Assembly (NCBI GenBank): GCA_004194705.1 | Contig: SADC01000294.1 | Span: forward strand, 1-64,000 | Length of the DNA: 64,000 nucleotides | Reading direction: 5' to 3' | Origin: Ditylenchus dipsaci | Lineage: Eukaryota; Nematoda; Chromadorea; Rhabditida; Anguinidae | Shown here: positions 39,758 through 50,526 of the stretch, piece after piece | Numbering within the stretch: position 1 is the stretch's first letter | How the letters are laid out: every line of letters begins with the position of its first letter | Translations under genes and position numbers: made by a program | Notes under the pieces: generated by a model | Databases searched by the model: none | Told to the model about the DNA's origin: nothing | Seen by the model: only the letters and a program-made list of their open reading frames with translations

Positions 39758-40417
39758 GTGCAATCGTGTACTTCAGATCCATTGGGAGCAATTATAGAAT
39801 AAGCACCCCACTCGATTATAGTATAGGGTACCCACTCGATTATAGTATAGGGTTGCCATTATATTTCACAAATAATATTTTACTTAATTTACCACATTTT
39901 ACAATAGACACAGCAACGTAATTTTTGTATCCAGTTTTTGTATCCAGTGTTGTATCCAGTTTCTACTGTAGCACAGGAAATTAAATATTATTATTGTGCA
40001 TTATTTGGGAAAATATAGAGCAATTGAATGTGCTTTTGGAAGTTTAGTTTTGGTTTAACCGACCCCTGTTAAAACTTACCCTATATCTAACCGATGGGTA
40101 TATTCCCTGCAATCAATATCGGTATGTCCCCAGCACTCAAATTTGGTATACCCCCAGCACTCAATCAAACAACAGGAGGGACCAATTAAGACGAACCCTT
40201 GATATAACGTACACCTGTCATCTATTTGGTTTCTGCCCTCGATATAACGTACCCTCAATATAATGTACCCTCGATATAACGTACCCCTTTACCCGGCCCA
40301 CAGGGGGTACGTTATATCGAGGTTTGACTGTACTATAATCGAGTGGGTACCCTATACTATTATCGAGTGGGTTCTTATTCTATAATTTAGCCGTGCAATC
40401 GTGTACTTCAGATCCAT
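39758..40417. mobile_element. Inverted-repeat element flanked by 25-bp direct repeats
   Basis: GTGCAATCGTGTACTTCAGA and five more bases are identical at 39758-39782 and 40393-40417. Inside, CCACTCGATTATAGTATAGG words mirror 40333-40380, and a CCTCGATATAACGTACCC array (40170-40320) ends in GTTTGACTG TA of pogo type. Confidence 0.7.
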
Positions 40418-40585
40418 GTAACTTTAAAATTCGTGAAACAACACACACTACCAAAGTTAGCGAATAATCAGTACTGACTGAGGAGGGCAACGAATGCCAA
40501 AAGATACACAAATACATTTATTGGAACAATTACATATAGAGAAGACAGACGAGCAAGAAGGAATACTTGTTTTCAAATAGAATTA

Positions 40586-41045
40586 TTACTTCTGCGTTTC
40601 CTCCAACTTATCTTGCACAGCCTGACTGGAAGGATCCTGACAAGTTTTCTCACGATTCTTTGCAGGCTTGTTTTGCTTTCGATAGGAAGACTTCTTTTGG
40701 CTGTTCTGGCGCTTGCTCTTCTGCTCCTTGGCCGTCTTGTCGCTGGTTTCTACGTTCTCGGCTGTTTGCCCATTAGTTCCTTGGCAGTCTTCTCGGTTTT
40801 GGCCTCGATCGGAGTAGCGGTCTTCTGAGAGTCCTTGCACGTCTTTTCGGAAATATCAGCTCTGAGCATAGACTTCGGCTTCTGGGCTTTGATACTAAAA
40901 TAAATAAGCTGAGATTTACAAAACATACCTGCTAGTCGGCTTCGCAGTTTTCGCAAGCTTTGGCTCCTTCTATTGCATCAGCTGACGGCTTTGAGCACTT
41001 TCGCACTACGTTTAAGACGAGTTCTTCCGCATTTGTCGATCAAAT
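40586..41045 (-). CDS. Lysine-rich protein of unknown function
   Basis: Minus strand, at least two exons. Upstream exon (about 40928-41045) reads TRLKRSAKVLKAVS and, in other frames, the K..KP run before a GTATG donor. After a TTTTAG acceptor (near 40892) the second exon reads SIKAQKPKSMLRADISEKTC to AKELMGKQPRT, shifts frame near 40770, then KTAKEQKSKRQNSQKKSSYR up to KLEETQK and a stop at 40586. Composition (Lys, Thr, Glu, Ala) suggests a nucleolar, ribosomal or histone-like protein, but no family was recognised. The plus-strand frames opposite it are shadows. Confidence 0.5.
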
Positions 41046-41240
41046 ATCGCCCTTTTCATTTGCTTTTTTTTTCTACAAAAAAGCGCATTCGCTGGATCAT
41101 TTTGGCATTTACTGCACTGTTAGACGTTTCCAGCTTTTTCGCTTCATTCATATCAAATTTCTTGAATTATTTCGTCATCTGTATTATATTGCCGGTCTAA
41201 TGAAGACTCGATAAGAAATCTTTCGTAATTGAGTTTGCAG

Positions 41241-42863
41241 TCAAAGTGCATTTGGACAATGTGGATCGTCCAAAGAAGCTGCTGAGTTCATTTCCAGGGA
41301 AGACTATGCCAAGGCTCGCTTGTATGAATTGGATCACCATTGGTTTGGGTTTGTGAAGTCGTTCCATTCCATAATTCAAAATTCGGTACTTTTTTACCTG
41401 TCTTCTAGCATATGTGAAACTTTTTCTTAGATTATTTTGCTTTGCTATGTGAGCGCGCGACTTTGGCAGCAAACTGGCCAGTGGAGTCGAGGTATCATAA
41501 GCGATGGAGAGGTAGATTTCGACTTGTTTTTTTTAATGAATTATGGTTTCTCATATTCCAGATTGTTCATACGATTGTGTACTACATGGTGTGGAAGTTG
41601 TTCTTTGCTCTTACCGATCTTCCCTTCTCGTACTACTCTACTTTCGTGATTGAGGAGAGACATGGCTTCAATAGAGAGGTTTGTCTATTGTGAATGGGAA
41701 TTATTAATTAAGTTTTAATTTTAGACAGTTCCGTTCTTTTTCAAGGATCAAGTCAAAGGTTTTGCAGTTGGTGTGGTCACTGAACTTCCATTTCTGCTGG
41801 CCAAAATCGCTATCGTTCAAAATGGTGGACCTTACATGGTTCTGTTCCTGTGGCTTATTTCATGCGTTGTCGACTTCGTAAGTTACTGATTAAATTGTTT
41901 TCCCGATTTTGATGATTCCTTTTAGTTCTTGATGACCATCTATCCGATTTTTATTGCACCACTCTTCGACAAGTACGTTCCGTTGCCCGAGGGTCGACTC
42001 AAGCAGAGAATAGAGATATTAGCTGCCGCACTGAAGTTCCCGCTGAAGAAAATTTCGTCGTTCAAGGTTTTTTTACTTTCCATTTCAGTGGAGTTGCTTT
42101 TAAAGTTAACTAATTTCCAGGTTCCAAACGTTCCTCTCACAGCAATGCTTACATGTACGGGTTTTGGAATAGCAAAAGGATCGTTCTCTATGACACGCTT
42201 CTTAGTCAGGAATGGAATGAAAAGCTGAAACCGATCTTTGAGCCTGATCAGTACGAATCTTCTGGAAGCGAGAGTGGGTCAGAGGCAGGAAGCGAAATTT
42301 CTGAGAATCAAGACAAAGGTTTGAGTGATGATGAAGTTATGGCTGTCCTCCATCACGAGCTAGGTCACTGGAAGCTGGGGCATACACTGTTAGATCACCT
42401 CATATCGGAGGTTGATTTTTTACTCTTTTCATAGTGTTTTACGCATTGTTTTAGATTGAGAGTTTGATGTCTTTCGCTATTTTTGCGCTTCTCTACCAGT
42501 ACAAACCGCTATATTCTGCCTTTGGTTTTGAAGGCCAGCCTATTTACATTGGCATGATCTTGATTTTCGACTATGTGTTGGCACCATACGATGAAGTTTC
42601 TTCTATTGCAATGTCGTTCTTCTCTCGCTGGATGGAGTCTTCAGCCGATAATTTCGCTGCTGAGATGGGATGTGCCAAGCCGTTGTGTTCTTCTTTAATC
42701 AAGCTGGATAAAGGTTGATGTCTACACACCTTTTAAAATATTTGCTCATTTCGACATTGCAGACAATCTCTCGTTGCCGGTCGATGATCGTCTTTATGCT
42801 ATGATCAATTTCTCTCATCCAGCGCTCAAAGACCGTGTTGCTGCATTGAAGAAGTACAAGTAG
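41241..42863 (+). CDS. ZMPSTE24: CAAX prenyl protease 1 (STE24/ZMPSTE24)
   Basis: Zinc metalloprotease of the endoplasmic reticulum and inner nuclear membrane that trims prenylated CAAX proteins. Exons: 41241-41385 (EDYAKARLYELDHHWFGF), 41431-41511, 41562-41678 (TFVIEERHGFNRE), 41725-41877, 41926-42066 (IAPLFDKYVPLPEG), 42121-42410 (SKRSSHSNAYMYGFWNSKRI, then HHELGHWKLGH zinc site), 42455-42713 (PYDEVSSIAM, ESSADNFAAEMG), 42763-42863 ending KKYK-stop. All phases join except between exons at 42066 and 42121, where one G is missing or the splice site is unusual. An acidic GSESGSEAGSE loop precedes the zinc site, as in animal homologues. The first exon with the N-terminal membrane segment was not resolved; it should lie between about 41050 and 41220. 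Confidence 0.93.
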
Positions 42864-42917
42864 AGAATGTTCCGATGTTATTATTTGTTTGAAGTTGTTT
42901 GTCGTTGTATGAAAGGC

Positions 42918-42923
42918 AATAAA
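42918..42923 (+). terminator. Polyadenylation signal of the CAAX protease gene
   Basis: AATAAA, 55 bases after the stop codon at 42863, in the context GGCAATAAAGAGCTG. Confidence 0.6.
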
Positions 42924-43049
42924 GAGCTGGGAGATAGTTTGCACTGGTACATAATTCGGTCACTGAGATTGGTGAATTGCAATTATTAGTGGTTCTAGAA
43001 TTTTTCAAATTTTTACGTCCCAGCTTTTTAAATGTTGTTTAACGAAAAT

Positions 43050-43330
43050 GAATTTGAACTCTTGCATGTTTTGCATGTTCAAGGTGGTTTAAGGGATTCA
43101 AACACTTTTGAAGGGTCATAACTTCTTTCCTAGATTTAATTTCAAGATTCCGTAAACGCTGATGGACTTGAGTATCATGGAAACTCTTTTGGTATGTAAA
43201 GACAAAAATACGATTTTTGCTTGGTCGCCCCTGTGGTTTGCGTCCTGGTCTGGGGATGGTTTGTGGATGGGCAAGTCCCAAACTACAAGGCGGAACAAGC
43301 AAAATTCATGTTTTTGACTATATTTATTCC
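43050..43330. repeat. Degenerate mariner-like non-coding copy
   Basis: CAAACACTTTTGAAGGGTCA, GGTTTGTGGATGGGCAAG and CCCAAACTACAAGGCGG recur in diverged form at 61905-62240. Both look like the ends of decayed mariner-type elements; no transposase frame remains. Confidence 0.4.
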
Positions 43331-43505
43331 AAACAGATTTCCACGAGATTTTGAGTCGATTGGCGTTTACAGTTTATTTTGATCAATTTGAGATAATCCA
43401 AATCTAAGAAAAATTTATGATTTCACCTTTTTCTCGTTTTATTCGGTGACTAACAGAGGTGATGTGTTGCGTTAAAATTTATATATCCCGTATTGAGTAC
43501 ATATG

Positions 43506-43722
43506 TACAGGGTGAGTCAAGAAATTTTGGTCTTGCCTATTCAGTATCTATCCACATGACCCAAACTACAGGGGGTCAAGCGAAAATCGTGTTTTCGACA
43601 TTATATAACAAACACATTGCTTTCAAAGACTAATTATCTCTGCTTTCACAGAATTTTGGAATCCGATCTGTACGAAAAGCCACGACCGTTTAAAAGTGCT
43701 GGCATTTCTTGACTCACCGTGT
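43506..43722. mobile_element. MITE with CAGGGTGAGTCAAGAAAT ends
   Basis: ACAGGGTGAGTCAAGAAATT is mirrored by GCATTTCTTGACTCACCGTG. The terminus resembles the CAGGGTG-type ends of mariner elements. No coding. Confidence 0.6.
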
Positions 43723-43983
43723 AATATGCAGGTAATGCATGAGGTACAAGCAGTTAGCTATTCTCATGTTATAAAAGCAGTCTTTGTTTTCTGATACTAC
43801 TCATTTTCACAATTTGTTTTATTATTCTATAACAATATATAATTTCCAAAAAAATTTCTGACTATTTTATAGAAGTTGTTGGGACACTAGATGTCTAACA
43901 TGCTGTAATTATAACTGAGGTAGTTTTTTATTGGAATACAAGCAAATTTAATTATCTATTTATTTTGTTCGGCCACATCACCT

Positions 43984-45090
43984 TTACTGTCTGTTCAAAA
44001 TGGCATTGCGGAGGTTAGCCAGTCTCTGCTCAAAAGACTTTGCGATGGGTCTCTTCTTGTTGTTCTCTTCGGTCAGCCTCTGCAAGTCCAGCTCCAGACG
44101 ACCATGACCTTGTAGGGTGCTTTGGTGGATGGACGCCTTCCACCGCACATTTATGCCATTCAACAAAAGGGGGCTTTCAAACTCCACCATCTAAACCAAC
44201 TCATGTTAATTTTTCATATGCTATAACTGATAAATCAAAATGGACCACTTGAAACTAAATTTACAGTTCTTTTACCACATTTTTTTTGAAGGAGCATGGT
44301 AATTCTTTTAATTCATTTACACCAAAAAAGTGTTTGGTCAATAAATCTTGAGTTCATCATATATATGTTGATTATTATATACCTAGTGGGAATCAAGAAA
44401 ACGCAAAAACAGTTTGGAAAATATAAAAAACAGTTTTGCAAAATATTTATAAACAAAACTTAAAAATGCTTCATTTTTTGTGAAGATGTCCCCCTTTTTC
44501 AGTTATAGTCAAAAAGGCGAAAAAGTGCCTTTTTATATAAATATGTCACCTTTTGGCGGAAAATAAATTAATATGCCACCTTTTGGGTCCTGTTTGTGTT
44601 CAAATGTATGGTTTAGAAGACGCGCGGTTATGAATGTTGGGTTGTGTTTTTTAAATAAAATGTGTGTGGATGTGAAGCAGGAAAATTTCCCACAAAAGGT
44701 GGTGCTTATTCGCTAAAAGGAGGCATTTTTCCGTATCATCTACTATTTATTCTGCCCTGAGACATAAGTTATTCAAATAGAAAAAAGTTGAAGCCTACTT
44801 ACTTGTTCCTGACCCATCCGCACATTCTCCAGGTTAAGGTCGAAGTTGAGGCCATGGCTGGGCACTGCCTGGAATTATAGATAAATCACAATTGTAATCC
44901 ACAATCTAGCTGCTCACAATAAGCAGTCTTTTGGCTGCACAGCCAGCCAGGAAGGTTTGCCTTCTCTCCAGTTCCTTGGCGTGTGGACATGCGGCAAAGC
45001 AAATGGGGTGGGCGGACTACTGCTTGAAAGGGCCATAAACAGCTTGTCTGTCTTAAACTTCTCAGCTTGCTGATCCACTAGCAGGGACAT
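43984..45090 (-). CDS. Orphan three-exon gene, about 147 aa
   Basis: Exon 1 44918-45090 starts MSLLVDQQAEKFKTDKLFMA, shifts frame near 45000 (one-base slip), and ends AACPHAKELERRQTFLAG then CAAKRLLI at a GTGAGC donor. Exon 2 44803-44868 (AVPSHGLNFDLNLENVRMGQ) and exon 3 43984-44190 (MVEFESPLLLNGINVRWKAS to AILNRQ-stop) have matching phases and GTAAGT/TTTAG sites. No known domain was recognised; the protein looks soluble, with a beta-rich middle and a basic coil at the end. No alternative start is better supported. Confidence 0.65.
44191..44802. other. Intron 2 of the orphan gene
   Basis: AT-rich; contains ATGTCACCTTTTGGCGGAAA and ATGCCACCTTTTGGGTCC words near 44540-44590 that look like another small iterated-word repeat. 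No gene. Confidence 0.5.
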
Positions 45091-45289
45091 TGTTTAGATG
45101 GAGGACAGGGTGAACCACCTGCAAGTGACTGCAAAACAAGTAAATCATATTAAGGGAAGAGAAGAAAACCAGCTGATAAAATCAGGGACTGTCCATTTGC
45201 AAGATAAGCATCTCCTTTTTCAATTTTTCCGCAATCAATAAACCGAAAATTCACGAGCAAATTTTGAAAAATATCTAATGGTCTAACCG

Positions 45290-46560
45290 TGCTCGTGAAA
45301 TGGGGTCGTAGCCTTTAGGCCCTTTTTTCCATTTGTGGAAAAAAGGGGCCAAACGACTTACGTAAGTCGTTTGGCCCCTTTTTTCCACTTTTTCAAATTC
45401 GCGCCTTTTATTTATTTTTATTATTTTTGTGCTTTCATAGTCTTGTCTCCAGGTAAATTTTCCCGCGGTGTATACTCCTTCTGGTAAATTTCCCTATGGT
45501 GAATTCACCCTCTGGCCGCTAAATTCCTCTGCAAAGATTTTCAAATTAATCTTTTTTTCTTGTGAAAAATCTTATCACTTAAAATGTTTTTCTATAATCC
45601 AACATCCGTTTTATTAGATGATTTGGGTTATGCACCGACCCAATCAAATGGTCGTCCATTTGATGAAAATATTTTCTTTATGTGTTTGGTTTTCCGAAAT
45701 CCGTTTTTTGCAATAATTCGAGCATTCTAAAGAAGGTTTGACAATAGTAAAATGCCATTTTCTAGAGTAATTTTGAGTTTTGGTAAAACAGCTAAAATGA
45801 CAGTTTGGAATTTACAGAGTATATTCAGATTATCGGAATAAGTGAAGGTAATAGCTTTTCGAAACCGAAAAATAAGAGGGAGAAATATTTGACGCAGATG
45901 GACATCCAAATCCACCACTTGTACTCGGATATGGACCCGGACTGAGTAGACCAACCAGTCAACTTCCTCATTTCGACCTATTTGCCTAGGTATCCACTTG
46001 CCAGAGGTATCCATTTGTCTCCAGGTATCTTCATCCACCTAAACCATTTGAGCATTGGGTAATACTGCCTGGCTACTACTACCGAGGCATTTCCACCAGA
46101 GTACCGTTACCTAGATAGAACAACCTGAGCACCACCTGGTTACCCTTCGGGATACGTGATTAATGCAGAACTGGGGCTCCTGCAAGTCAAATTGCTGTTT
46201 TAGCATGATCCAACCGTGTTTGGGACACTATTATGGAAGGGTAGAATAACTTTCAGCTAGTTTCAGCTAAACCCAAAATTTTGGATTTTAGAGATGGATA
46301 CCCATTCAGAGGAGGTACCAGGTTTGTCCCTATCCACCCTAAGGCTTAATAGTCTTATAAAAATTAGTTTGTGACGGTTATTCAAGAAAATAATAAAAGA
46401 ACAACAAACTGCAAAAAACAATAAAACTGAAAAAGGCGCGTATTTAAAAAAGTGGAAAAAAAGGACCAAACGACTTACGTAAGTCGTTTGGTCCTTTTTT
46501 TCCACAAATGGAAAAAAGGGTCCAAACGCCCCTACGCCGTGAAATGTTGCCTTAAAAATA
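45290..46560. mobile_element. Element with inverted copies of an AAACGACTTACGTAAGTCGTTT palindrome
   Basis: 45305-45395 contains GGAAAAAAGGGGCCAAACGA and its exact inverse meeting at TTACGTAA; 46436-46535 is the inverse copy with GGACCAAACG in place of GGCCAAACG. Between them lies AT-rich DNA including CCCAATCAAATGGTCGTCCA, reminiscent of the segment at 2410-2440 in the MULE interior. No transposase found. Confidence 0.55.
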
Positions 46561-46595
46561 CCACACGCCCCTCCTCGCAATTTTCAGCTAGGTTA

Positions 46596-46950
46596 CAGTT
46601 AACTCTCAATATAACAAACCAGTAAATAGTTGGTCCTAGCCTAGGGTTCAACAGTTTTTATTCGAGATTTCAAGTTTTTTTTGTTTTGGTTTGCCCAGTT
46701 TGACAAATGGACGGATATCGATTAGCGACCCTAAATGAATTTTTTTTCAAATTAATTGCAAAAATCAACAATTTTCAAGGCAAAAATTTTTGAAAAGGAA
46801 TTTGGAATCGCGGGAGACTGTTCAAAAACTTTTGCCTCAAAATTTGATGATTTCTGCTAAAAATTTGAAAAAAAATTCATTTAGGGTCGCTAATCGGTAT
46901 TTTACCTGAAAATTGCAAAGATTCCGATTTTAAAGAAACAACAATTTGGT
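46596..46950. mobile_element. Pogo-like left half with nested GATTAGCGACCC MITE
   Basis: CAGTTAACTCTCAATATAAC preceded by TA starts the outer copy. At 46717-46893 an inverted repeat with ends CGATTAGCGACCCTAAATGA and TCATTTAGGGTCGCTAATCG is inserted; the outer sequence resumes at GCAAAGATTCCGATTTTAAA. Confidence 0.65.
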
Positions 46951-47287
46951 AGTTGTTACATTAACTGAAATCAAACACTCCAGTAACCGTGTGAATTCAA
47001 AGCTTCGAATAATTTGATGAGCAACAACATTTGAACCGTCATAAAATAGCTTTAGATTCTGTGGTCTGCACTATTTACTGGCCAAATCAATTGAGGTGAG
47101 AGATGATGGATTAAAGGGTAAGCATTGGTTTATTATATAGCTCAGCAAGACCACATCATCATCCTCATCAACCACCATTTCTTTTGATTTTCACACATTT
47201 ACCTGCTTTTCTTTCCCCAATCCAACGCTTGGAAACCAAAAGGATAACATAAAAATAATTAGTGACAAGCTAAGGTCCAGAAAAAGC

Positions 47288-47441
47288 GGCTACCAGACAA
47301 TTTCTAATATTTTTAGAATTTGTCGCGCGACATTTTCTAATATTTTTCGGTAAATTCGGTCGTTTTGTCCCGAATTTACCAAAAAATATTAGAAAATGTC
47401 GCGCGACAAATTCTAAAAATATTAGAAATTGTCTGGTAGCC
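47288..47441. mobile_element. hAT-like palindromic MITE, copy G2 (word TTTCTAATATTTTTAGAAA)
   Basis: Same ends as G1 (GGCTACCAGACAATTT). Perfect 8-bp duplication GAAAAAGC (47280-47287, 47442-47449). Every iteration of the internal word carries the TTTCTAAT/AGAAA form in place of the TTTCCAAT/GGAAA form of G1. Confidence 0.9.
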
Positions 47442-47479
47442 GAAAAAGCCAGACTTAGGCTTAGAGGAGGGGAGGCTAT

Positions 47480-47765
47480 TTAGGCTTGAAAATTCGGCCT
47501 CTTTGGCGCAGTGCATAAGCGTTCGCGTTTTTCGCCCTAAAATGGTGTTGCAGGTTTGATCCCACGTGGTGACATGCTATTCATTTTGGCTTGTTTTACC
47601 AGTTTTAGAGATAATTAGACTTTTTTGACGCCAGATTCGAAATCACCGGCCCCAATTACCCCTAGACGATAATCAAATAAGCTTAAATACATAGTGTGCC
47701 ACCAGGTGTGATCGAACCTGCGCACGATTTTGGGCCATAAAACACAAACGCTAAGTTCTTGACAA
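47480..47765. repeat. Palindromic element with tRNA-like ends, copy T3
   Basis: TTTGGCGCAGTGCATAAGCG and GCAGGTTTGATCCCACGTGG on the left; GGTGTGATCGAACCTGC and AACACAAACGCTAAG on the right in inverse. The centre includes GCCAGATTCGAAATCACCGG. The right outer end is truncated. Confidence 0.6.
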
Positions 47766-47802
47766 ATCTGGCTCGTTAGCTCTGAAGGATATGGTCCACT
47801 TC

Positions 47803-48777
47803 GGCATTAGGTCATTTGGTCCCCGGTCATTTGGTCCCCGGTCATTTGGTCCCCAAAAGCCGCCAATTTAAAATGTTCAAACAGGTTCGAATTCTGGCGA
47901 TAGCAAAGAATTGTTTTCTACCATATATTATCCCGAATAGGTCTCATTCACCTGGGGAATCGGAAATTGGAAAATTTTGGATTTAGAAAGAAATATTAAA
48001 GACTATATGGGAGGGGAAGGGTATACTGAATAACACTTGGTGATATCCCATTCATCCTCAATGATCCAGATCCACCCTCAGTGGTCCAAGTCCACCCTAA
48101 ATGGTTCAGATTGACTTTTAGTGGTCCTAACCCACTTTTAATAGTTGGGATTCACTACCAATGCCTCCGTTATTAGTAAAATGGTTTTAAAAATTTGGTG
48201 AGGAAATTCAGTAATTTGGTGGGGAATTTCACACTTTTGGTGGGGAAATTCACTTACAGCCATTTTTTATTGACTAGAACACAAAAATAATGCCTTTTTC
48301 GAGCTTCTGAGGCAATTTTAGGTCGATATAGGGTGTTTGGAAACACTTTAAAAAAAATTTCATTTGGGGGGGGGGGTATACTCCGGTAGCGCCAATTTTT
48401 TTATATAATTTAACCTCAGTTCTAATGGATCATCGATTAACCTGACATTTGGATGGGTTTTCAACACTTTTCCAGGTTATTGTGCAGCTTTTTAAAGCGG
48501 TCAAATTCCCGGTCACATTCATTTGACCATGTGCCAGATATTTGAAGTTTGACTTATTAGAAGCACATGAGCATCTTGCAAACAAGAGCTAAACGATTTG
48601 CAAGTCTCAAAATTGGATCGACATAGGTTTCGTTCAAGACAACATGGAAAAACATTAAAAAAATTTAAACTGGCGGCTTTGGGGATCAAATGACCGGGGA
48701 CCAAATGACCAGGGGACCAAATGACCGGGGACCAAATGACCGGGATAAAATGACCGGGGACCAAATGACCGTCGCCC
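47803..48777. mobile_element. Element with tandem GGGGACCAAATGACC terminal arrays
   Basis: GGCATTAGGTCATTTGGTCC starts a run of three inverse copies of the 15-base word; the right end has five direct copies and finishes GACCGTCGCCC. A perfect 9-bp duplication GTCCACTTC lies at 47794-47802 and 48778-48786. The interior holds a G12 tract at 48366 and pieces shared with 28885-29655. Confidence 0.85.
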
Positions 48778-48864
48778 GTCCACTTCAGGTCCACCAAAAG
48801 TAGTAAATTGGTCACTCATAGGGCTAAAACACCTGAATACCCCGGTACATGGGTGTATCATCAC

Positions 48865-48903
48865 GCTATGCGAAACCATGATACTATCATGGTTTCGCAT
48901 AGC
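48865..48903. repeat. 39-bp perfect hairpin
   Basis: GCTATGCGAAACCATGAT and its inverse flank a 3-base loop. It may be the centre of an eroded larger palindrome (ATGGGTGTATCATCAC to the left, GACCCTTGGGCCATGGG to the right). No T-run follows, so it is not a terminator. Confidence 0.6.
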
Positions 48904-48909
48904 TGACCC

Positions 48910-49400
48910 TTGGGCCATGGGTCATTCCTAAAATTTTTGTTAGCTTTCGGATGTGGGGAGCGAAATTCACGAGGGACTTGGTTACTTTCTAGAAGAATAC
49001 GCACATAAAACAAATTCATTGAAATTTTCCCAGGTTACAGTCAGTGTCCTTCCCCTGTAAGAGTGAACATCCAATAAGATCCCAGAACCACATCCATCTA
49101 TCTACCATACCCATAATTTTGCTAAAAATATATAAAGGACCCCAAAATAATAACATAAAATAGCAACAATTTCATTTATTCACCATTAGCGTCATTATAA
49201 CAGCTGGTCAGTAGTAGGGCATGTCCAGTAAGGATGGAAGGGAGGTCAGATATAAATGTGTTTAATACAACCAGACACACAAACATGTATAAATCAAATA
49301 TGCTTTGCTATCACCATCAAGGTTTGAAATGTGGCGCCACATCTAGCTAACACATCAAGCAACAGCAGAGTACTCATAAAATTATTTAAAATATCACTTT
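48910..49400. other. Spacer, nothing recognised
   Basis: Unique-looking AT-rich DNA, no gene or repeat identified. Confidence 0.5.
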
Positions 49401-49404
49401 TAGC

Positions 49405-49612
49405 CAGGGCTCCCAGATGTCCTTTTTATAAGATTTGTCCTAATTTCAGGATTCCAAATTCTAGAATTTTTTAAATTTTTTAGTCAAAGTCTTTTTTCCG
49501 CTTCTAAATATCAATAAGCACTGAATAAAATAACCTTCTTCGTCCAAAAATAGTCAAAAGTCCTTTTATTGACCAAATGTCGTTTTTTAATTTTTTTGAG
49601 ATAGCAGCCCTG
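49405..49612. mobile_element. hAT-like MITE with word TGTCCTTTTT
   Basis: CAGGGCTCCCAGATGTCCTT at the left, ATAGCAGCCCTG at the right; flanks CTTTTAGC and TTTTAAGC suggest an 8-bp duplication with one small change. Core ATCAATAAGCACTGAATAAA shared with 34388 and 36512. Confidence 0.75.
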
Positions 49613-49852
49613 TTTTAAGCCCAATTTTTTAAATTTTCAGTCAATTAATGCGGTAAACATTTAGCAAGATTTCCTTGCAGAAAACTCGGAAACTGACTTT
49701 TGGCAGTTTTTTTTTGAACTGGTCAGCTTGTTCAGGTAAAGCTAGATAACACGCCTCCATTTAAAATTTGGCCCTGGTTTACATACGGGATGTTTTTTTT
49801 GCCTTGGTCCCCCTATGGTTTTTAAATTATTTTAAATTTTTATAGCGCTGAT

Positions 49853-50045
49853 ATGGTTCGTACTATGCTAGTGAATGTTATCGAGGAAATCGATATAGAG
49901 TCTATTCGGCTAAAGCATTTTTTTGATCACACAGTGAAAGACGCTATCGATTTTCTGGCAAATACGAAGTTACTTAATAACACAATGCATTGCGACAGGT
50001 GCAATACAGGCATGAATATTCAAAAGCGTATCGACCGCTAGGACG
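49853..50045 (+). pseudogene. Merlin/ISXO2-like transposase N-terminal fragment
   Basis: DAIDFLANTKLLNNTMHCDR then CNTGMNIQKRIDR fits the start of ISXO2-type (Merlin) transposases: FLxxxxLL followed by CxxCxxxM and a short basic stretch before the expected Dg.xWrC. A stop at 50040 and the pogo-like sequence that follows cut it off; the DDE core is absent. Confidence 0.5.
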
Positions 50046-50372
50046 AGAATTTGAGTCAAGAGTCTTGCGATTTTCAGACCAGATTGTCAAAACACAACTG
50101 GCAAAAGTATTCAAAATTTGAGGTAAAAAGTGCTGGACGCTAAGCGGGGATGAACTTTTTAAGGTGGCTTATTTTTGCGAACTTTTGCGTCTTCGACGCA
50201 AGTGATGTCTACAAATTTCTTCACTTTCCCAGTCTAGAGTTTGGTGGCCAATATGTTAAGGAATTTCTCTGCGGATCCAATGGGAGTGTGATCAAACATC
50301 AAATCCATTCCCCCTTTTTCCGATTTATGATCAGTTGGCCGCTCGCGATAATAACCGAGGTTCGACTGCAAG
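50046..50372. mobile_element. Degenerate pogo-like MITE half
   Basis: CAGACCAGATTGTCAAAACA, GGTAAAAAGTGCTGGACGCTAA and the terminal GAGGTTCGACTG are recognisable family segments, strongly diverged. The middle is unlike other copies. Confidence 0.45.
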
Positions 50373-50526
50373 ACAAAAGTATCGGAGATTCGACGCATCC
50401 CTGGTTCATATGAAAAATTTAAAATCATGTGAAGTCTGCGAAAAGCTGATTTTGCAGGCTGTGCCCATTTACCCGCCTCCCTCCACCCTCCGATAAAAAG
50501 ATATCGGAGGTTAGAGTGAAGGACCT

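Noticed and set aside
40567..40840. Plus-strand hydrophobic frames (Leu-rich)
   Set aside because: Antisense of the lysine-rich minus-strand gene (Lys codons read as Phe/Leu on the other strand); that gene has an acceptor site and a stop in place.
48865..48903. Transcription terminator or microRNA hairpin
   Set aside because: A perfect 18-bp stem with a 3-base loop is too short for a pre-miRNA, has no T-run, and looks like a palindrome centre.
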